Source: Planctomycetia bacterium
Lineage (GTDB): Bacteria; Planctomycetota; Planctomycetia; Pirellulales; Thermoguttaceae
Direction of reading: 5' to 3'
Length of the DNA: 34,286 nt
NCBI GenBank assembly: GCA_026401055.1
Contig: JAPLNP010000455.1
Span: 1-34,286, forward strand
How positions within the stretch are numbered: the first letter of the stretch is position 1; each line of letters begins with the position of its first letter. The notes beneath the pieces were generated by a model that ran no database searches, was not told the origin of the DNA, and saw only the letters and a program-made list of their open reading frames with translations. Made by a program: the position numbers and the translations under genes. Positions 30,923 to 34,286 of the stretch are shown in pieces.

Positions 30923-31419
30923 GGCTGCGCTCCTCAATATGAATAGGTGTTCAAGTACGGTATAGGTGGTCGAATATCGGACATCCGTTCGGAAAAGGCG
31001 CCGGGGACCTTCGGGGCGAAGCACCCGTCGCGCCCCGTGGCAAAAGCCGCCCGTCACGTCTTCCAGCGATGGTCCCGGTGGGGCACCGCATAGAAATGCG
31101 CCCCGGCGACAAGGCACACCATGCCCCAGACGCGCCATTTCCGATTCGTCGTCCCCAACAGCCTTGGGGAAAGGCGACGACGAACCCGGCAACCATATCC
31201 GCGAATTCTCATTCCGTCGAGACGTTTCCCCGAAAGAGGGGAAATCTCCTCGACCCGTCCTGGCCCTCGACGCTCTTGCCTCGACCGCGATCGAGAGAAG
31301 TCCACCGGACGCACTTCTTCGTGCCGTCGGCTACCAAGGGCCAAAACTGGAATTCAACACGTACCAGAGTACCGCTTGACCCCCGATTGTTCAAGGCCCC
31401 CAAGACCAGCGTTGCAGTG
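30923..31419. other. Intergenic region upstream of the pyruvate oxidoreductase gene
   Basis: 497 bp between the ROK kinase stop and the oxidoreductase start. Near the gene start it holds two 10-bp direct repeats, ATAGGTGTTC (30943-30952) and ATAGGTGGTC (30962-30971), in an A/T-rich patch that probably contains the promoter. Further away is a 7-bp perfect hairpin with a 6-nt loop (31225-31231 and 31238-31244). Overlapping frames on both strands have no start signal or family-like sequence. Confidence 0.5.
30943..30971 (-). promoter_or_regulatory. Direct repeat in the leader of the pyruvate oxidoreductase gene
   Basis: Two copies of ATAGGTGKTC, one mismatch apart and 19 bp from start to start, lie 21-49 bp before the GTG start. 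The spacing and the A/T-rich setting fit an operator or overlapping promoter. No known regulator box was recognised. Confidence 0.25.
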
Positions 31420-32442
31420 CTACCGCGTCCGGCACTCCGCCCTCGCCGTTCCCGCCGCGCCAAGGTAGCCGGCGTCGCCGCCCAACGAGGCGAAGTCGAT
31501 CGTCGTCCGCTCGGCGAGACGCCCGACGGCCCGACGCCGAACCTCCTCCTGGACCCCGGCGAGAAACTGCCGACCCAATGGGCTCTTGCTGCCACCGAAG
31601 GTCATTGCCCCCCCCAAGAGTACGCACTCCGTGGCAATGGTGTGCATGATCGAGACGATGCCCACGCCCAGGTGCCGCGCTGTACCCAAAACAATCTCCA
31701 TCGACAACGGGTCGCCCGCTTCCGCCTCCTGGGCCACCAGCTTCGGTGAAAGATGGGTGCCATGGGCAATCTGCGCGGTTAGTGAACTCGCCCTGCCGCC
31801 GTCCAACGCCTCCCGCGTGATCTTGGTCACGGCCGTCGCGCTGGCGTAGGCTTCGAGGTGGCCCGTTCTGCCGCAGCCGCACATCCGGGCGTCGTCGGCG
31901 CTGTTGATCGTGATATGGCCCGACTCGGCGCCGTAGCTGTTCTCGCCGATCAGGTTGTAGCCGTCGATGATGATGCCGCAGCCAATGCCCGTGCCCAGGG
32001 TCAACAGCGTCATGCTGTCATACTTCTGTCCGGAGCCAACCCAAAACTCGCCATAGGCGGCCGCGGCGGCGTCGTTCGTGAAGATGACGGGCATCCCGCA
32101 GTGATGGGCAACCCGATCGCGCAGCGGAAACCAGTTCCAGCCGGGCAGGTTGGCCGTTTCACGGAGCTTGCCGCCGGGGATGTCCATCGGGCCGGCCGAC
32201 CCCAGACCGACCCCGGCAATGGCCGAGCACTCGAGACCGGCCTCTTCGATCGCCCGATGCACCGCCAAGCCCATCCGCCGCGAGGCGTCTTCGGGCCCCT
32301 TCTTGGTTTCGGTGGGAATACTGAACCGCAGGAGCGTTCGACCGTGGTCGTCGACCACGCCCAACTTGACGCTGGTGCCGCCCAGATCAATGCCGACAAA
32401 GAACGGCGGCTTCGCCTCCGCGCGTGAAATCAAACGATGCAT
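31420..32442 (-). CDS. ROK-family sugar kinase (glucokinase-like)
   Basis: 340 residues from ATG 32442. The N-terminal phosphate-binding loop is 'FVGIDLGGTSVKLGVV', the second domain has 'GVGLGSAGPMD', and the catalytic Asp is in 'VIFTNDAAAAAYGEFW'. 'LTLGTGIGCGIIIDG' and 'GAESGHITIN' follow. The ROK zinc motif is 'CGCGRTGHLEAYASA' (Cys188, Cys190, His195), with His where the third Cys normally stands. ROK members phosphorylate glucose or related hexoses with ATP, or act as repressors; no helix-turn-helix is present here, so it is a kinase. It lies 49 bp downstream of the phosphofructokinase gene, so the two form a glycolytic pair. Exact sugar not decided by the sequence. Confidence 0.9.
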   Translation of the reverse strand: MHRLISRAEAKPPFFVGIDLGGTSVKLGVVDDHGRTLLRFSIPTETKKGPEDASRRMGLAVHRAIEEAGLECSAIAGVGLGSAGPMDIPGGKLRETANLPGWNWFPLRDRVAHHCGMPVIFTNDAAAAAYGEFWVGSGQKYDSMTLLTLGTGIGCGIIIDGYNLIGENSYGAESGHITINSADDARMCGCGRTGHLEAYASATAVTKITREALDGGRASSLTAQIAHGTHLSPKLVAQEAEAGDPLSMEIVLGTARHLGVGIVSIMHTIATECVLLGGAMTFGGSKSPLGRQFLAGVQEEVRRRAVGRLAERTTIDFASLGGDAGYLGAAGTARAECRTR

Positions 32443-32453
32443 AAGCTTCGAGT

Positions 32454-32506
32454 CCCCGTCCCCCGACGCCCCAACCCCTAATCCCCAGTCCCTAACCCCT
32501 TACCCC
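32454..32506 (-). repeat. G-tract-rich (C-rich on +) junction before the ROK kinase gene
   Basis: Eight runs of three to five C on the plus strand lie between 32454 and 32506, so the mRNA of the minus-strand operon carries eight G-tracts with 2-5-nt spacers, partly of 'ggggtta' type. The run begins inside the last codons of the phosphofructokinase gene and ends just before the ROK start. It could form a G-quadruplex in the intercistronic mRNA. Confidence 0.6.
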
Positions 32507-33688
32507 TAACCGCACATACTCCGGCAAGGGGCCAACTAACGGCTTGAGATAATCAAGACAGGCTTGAGTGACAAAATTGCCGGTGTTGTTGATGTACTCG
32601 TCGGGCATGGGTTTCGCCTTCACGGCCACCTCGGCCAACGACGCCGTGCCCAGCGACCATCGGTACGGATCGCTCGACTCGCGTACGATGCTGACCATCA
32701 CGCCGGACGTCCCGGCCGCGGCCAGTTCCACCGCCCGGCGGCCGCAGGCGTACGCTTCCTCGGCGTCGCCGGGGCTCACCCGGTCGGCCGCGCACATCTG
32801 CAGCGACTCGCAGACCTGAAATTCGCCGCGCCAGCCGAAGGCGTCGGCGATCAACCGGTGCAGCATCATCGCCGCGCTCGTGCCGCCCATCGCGCCGAAC
32901 TCGATGTTGGCAAACTTGTCGCCCGTCGTCGAGGCGCTCACCGGCGTGCCATTAGCGTAACAGACTCCCTCGCCGCAGACAATGCTACACCAGCCGAATT
33001 TGTCGTAAACGCCCTTCACGTCCGCCAGGAACCGTTGCTTCTCAAAGGGTCGCTCGGGCAGAAGAATCAGGTGCGGGGCGTCGTCCTCCCGGGTTTTCGC
33101 CAAGGCGGCGGCGGCGGGCAACCAGCCGGACGAACGCCCCACGGTCTGGAAAATCACGTACTGGTCGACTTTTTTCATGTCCCGGGCCAACATGCCGGCC
33201 TGCTTGACCGACAGGGCCACGTACCGGCCCGCGCTGCCGAAGCCCGGCGTGTGGTCGGTGCCGAACAGATCGTTGTCGACCGTCTTGGGAATGCCGACGC
33301 CGGTGAGTTCGTAGCCCTTGGCGCGGCAATAGTCCTCGACGCGATGGATCGTGTCCATCGTGTCGTTGCCGCCGATAAGGAAGAAGTAGCGGACGTTGTG
33401 CTTCTTGAGCATTTCGAGAATCTTGGGGAAATCCGCGTCCGCCAGCTTGTGGCGGCAGCTTCCCAGGGCGGAGCTGGGCGTCGCGCGGAGCGCTTCGAGC
33501 GTCGCCGGGTCTTCCGCGCCGAGGTCGATGAGATCTCCCCGCATGAAGCCCTCGATCCCATAGCGCATCCCGTAGACGCGCTCGATGGCCTTCTCGTGAA
33601 GACACGCCTGGATGCAGCCCGACAGGCTGGCATTGATCACGCTGGTCGGCCCGCCGCTCTGGCCCAGAATGGCATTTCCCCGGAGCAT
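32492..33688 (-). CDS. 6-phosphofructokinase, PPi-dependent type
   Basis: 398 residues from ATG 33688, with AGAGGA 7 nt upstream. PFKA fold: 'AILGQSGGPTSVINASL' at the N-terminus, 'YFFLIGGNDTMDT' (residues 101-113), 'GIPKTVDNDLFGTDHTPGFG' (132-151), 'QTVGRSSGWLPAAAAL' and 'GALGGTSAAMM'-like 'GAMGGTSAAMMLHR'. Asp109 occupies the site of ATP-PFK Gly104, and Lys135 replaces the Gly of the 'PGTIDND' motif. Both are marks of pyrophosphate-dependent enzymes. Asp138 is the catalytic base. It interconverts fructose 6-phosphate and fructose 1,6-bisphosphate, probably reversibly with PPi. First gene of a unit with the ROK kinase. Confidence 0.92.
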   Translation of the reverse strand: MLRGNAILGQSGGPTSVINASLSGCIQACLHEKAIERVYGMRYGIEGFMRGDLIDLGAEDPATLEALRATPSSALGSCRHKLADADFPKILEMLKKHNVRYFFLIGGNDTMDTIHRVEDYCRAKGYELTGVGIPKTVDNDLFGTDHTPGFGSAGRYVALSVKQAGMLARDMKKVDQYVIFQTVGRSSGWLPAAAALAKTREDDAPHLILLPERPFEKQRFLADVKGVYDKFGWCSIVCGEGVCYANGTPVSASTTGDKFANIEFGAMGGTSAAMMLHRLIADAFGWRGEFQVCESLQMCAADRVSPGDAEEAYACGRRAVELAAAGTSGVMVSIVRESSDPYRWSLGTASLAEVAVKAKPMPDEYINNTGNFVTQACLDYLKPLVGPLPEYVRLGVRG

Positions 33689-33725
33689 GGTCGTGTCCTC
33701 TTTGTTCGGCAACGTGTAGTTGGCG

Positions 33726-33802
33726 GGGTGGCACGCCCTGAGGAACGAAGGGCGTGGTTTTGCCGGCCCACCACGCCCTTCGTTCCTCAGGGCGTGCCAC
33801 CC
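33726..33802. repeat. Perfect 33-bp inverted repeat with 11-nt loop
   Basis: Left arm 33726-33758 and right arm 33770-33802 are perfectly complementary. The core 'cacgccctgaggaacgaag' reads into the long stem. It lies just upstream of the phosphofructokinase gene, and its right arm contains the last codons and the stop of the preceding minus-strand gene (stop at 33787). It is too long for a simple terminator and looks like a dispersed palindromic element. Confidence 0.85.
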
Positions 33803-34286
33803 AATTGTGAGACCGGTTCCTTCGCGGGCCCTGTGTCAAGCCGCCCGGTCCAGACCAACAGGTTGCGGAAAAATCGGGCGTACCAATTGCCCACGTCGAT
33901 GAAGCCGCCGCCGAGGGCTTGCACCACGCGACGGTTGCCCCAGTCGACCAGGCCGCCGACCCAGTGCGGCGCGACGTCGGTGGCCAGCGCCGCCGTGCGA
34001 CCTTTGCCATGATGGCCCACGACCAAGAGCGGCGTCTCCTCGCCCCGGGTGAAACCAAACGCTTCGCCCGAGCGGATGACGGAGAACTGCACCGCGGTCA
34101 GAAGCAATTCCGCCGCCGGCTTCGGCCGAAACGCATTGAACCCGCCGATGCCCGGAGGCCGCACGCGAAACGGCAGCCCGTCGACAATCGAATGCTCGGC
34201 CACTTGATTCACCAGGCAAGGCTGTGCACAGTTCCGGCGGTCATCCGCGTCGGCCATCACGACCGGCAGGACCTCGGCCAGCGGCG
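33787..34286 (-). CDS. Putative glutamine-amidotransferase-like protein, 3' part only
   Basis: The frame is open to the window edge, so the start lies beyond 34286; about 165 residues are visible. 'TPLLVVGHHGKGRTAALATD' followed by 'VAPHWVGGLVDW' and 'WYARFFRNLLVWTGR' matches the end of the class I GATase-like family often found next to von Willebrand/BatA-type membrane proteins. There, the 'GxGRxxAxxTDxxPHW' strand and 'fwrnlvxWl' helix close the domain. The catalytic Cys region is not in the window. The last codons (...LGGTP) and the stop are provided by the palindromic repeat at 33726-33802. Role unknown. Confidence 0.65.
   Translation of the reverse strand, partial: PLAEVLPVVMADADDRRNCAQPCLVNQVAEHSIVDGLPFRVRPPGIGGFNAFRPKPAAELLLTAVQFSVIRSGEAFGFTRGEETPLLVVGHHGKGRTAALATDVAPHWVGGLVDWGNRRVVQALGGGFIDVGNWYARFFRNLLVWTGRLDTGPAKEPVSQLGGTP

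Noticed and set aside
31054-31160. Minus-strand peptide 'KWRVWGMVCLVAGAHFYA' upstream of nifJ
   Set aside because: A short hydrophobic stretch in an otherwise non-coding frame with no start signal; probably chance.
31225-31244. Hairpin tttcccc-6-ggggaaa as a terminator of the ROK gene
   Set aside because: Only 7 bp of stem, no T-tract in the right direction, and about 180 bp from the stop.
32564-34012. A 482-residue plus-strand frame opposite the phosphofructokinase gene
   Set aside because: Antisense shadow; the minus strand encodes a complete phosphofructokinase.
1-34286. CRISPR, tRNA, insertion sequence or phage features
   Set aside because: No regularly spaced direct repeats with spacers, no cloverleaf candidates noticed, and no transposase or integrase sequence in any frame.

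Overview
The window looks like chromosomal DNA from a member of the Planctomycetota, probably Pirellulales or a relative. This is an inference from high GC, frequent GTG starts, a secretin-N-domain repeat protein with an Ala/Pro/Lys linker, an inverse-autotransporter-like beta-helix protein, a PPi-type phosphofructokinase next to a ROK kinase, and small palindromic intergenic repeats. No rRNA, tRNA, CRISPR array, transposase or integrase was seen.

Layout. (1) 1-9474 is an envelope or surface region. It holds the 3' end of a secretin-N-domain protein, a convergent membrane-anchored serpin-like protein, two small secreted proteins on the minus strand, a 1478-residue putative inverse autotransporter with a beta-helix passenger, and a third small secreted protein on the plus strand. 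The three small proteins are paralogues that flank the large adhesin-like gene and share a C-terminal membrane segment ending in an 'IHN' tail. (2) 9475-16296 (+) is an exopolysaccharide export group: Wza-like export lipoprotein, Wzc-like chain-length regulator/tyrosine autokinase, and an O-antigen ligase/polymerase fused to a TPR domain. (3) 16293-25949 (-) is a tightly overlapping glycan synthesis operon. In transcription order it encodes a Wzx-like flippase, a possible 60-residue ORF, an EpsF-like GT4, a Wzy-like polymerase, a hexapeptide acyltransferase, a GT4, a PglA-like GT4, a PglC/EpsL-like phosphoglycosyl transferase, a PglD/EpsM-like acetyltransferase and a PglE/EpsN-like aminotransferase. 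The two polysaccharide operons converge and their last genes stop in the same CTAG. (4) 26299-34286 (-) carries central metabolism: a dihydroorotate-dehydrogenase-like protein, a single-chain pyruvate:ferredoxin oxidoreductase, a ROK sugar kinase, a PPi-type phosphofructokinase, and the 3' end of a putative glutamine-amidotransferase-like gene.

How the parts fit. The two polysaccharide operons together encode most of a Wzx/Wzy-type pathway. A modified amino sugar (bacillosamine type, by homology) would be made by the aminotransferase and acetyltransferase and loaded on undecaprenyl phosphate by the phosphoglycosyl transferase. Three GT4 enzymes would extend it, an acyltransferase would decorate it, and it would be flipped, polymerised and exported through Wzc/Wza. 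The 4,6-dehydratase needed to start that sugar is not in the window. The metabolic block covers glucose phosphorylation, PPi-linked glycolysis and ferredoxin-linked pyruvate oxidation.

Most worth a second look: the serpin-like protein, the three paralogues around the adhesin, the near-identical 108-residue repeats in the adhesin, several families of palindromic elements (one forms the end of a gene), and the pglA-C-D-E-like module in an exopolysaccharide locus.
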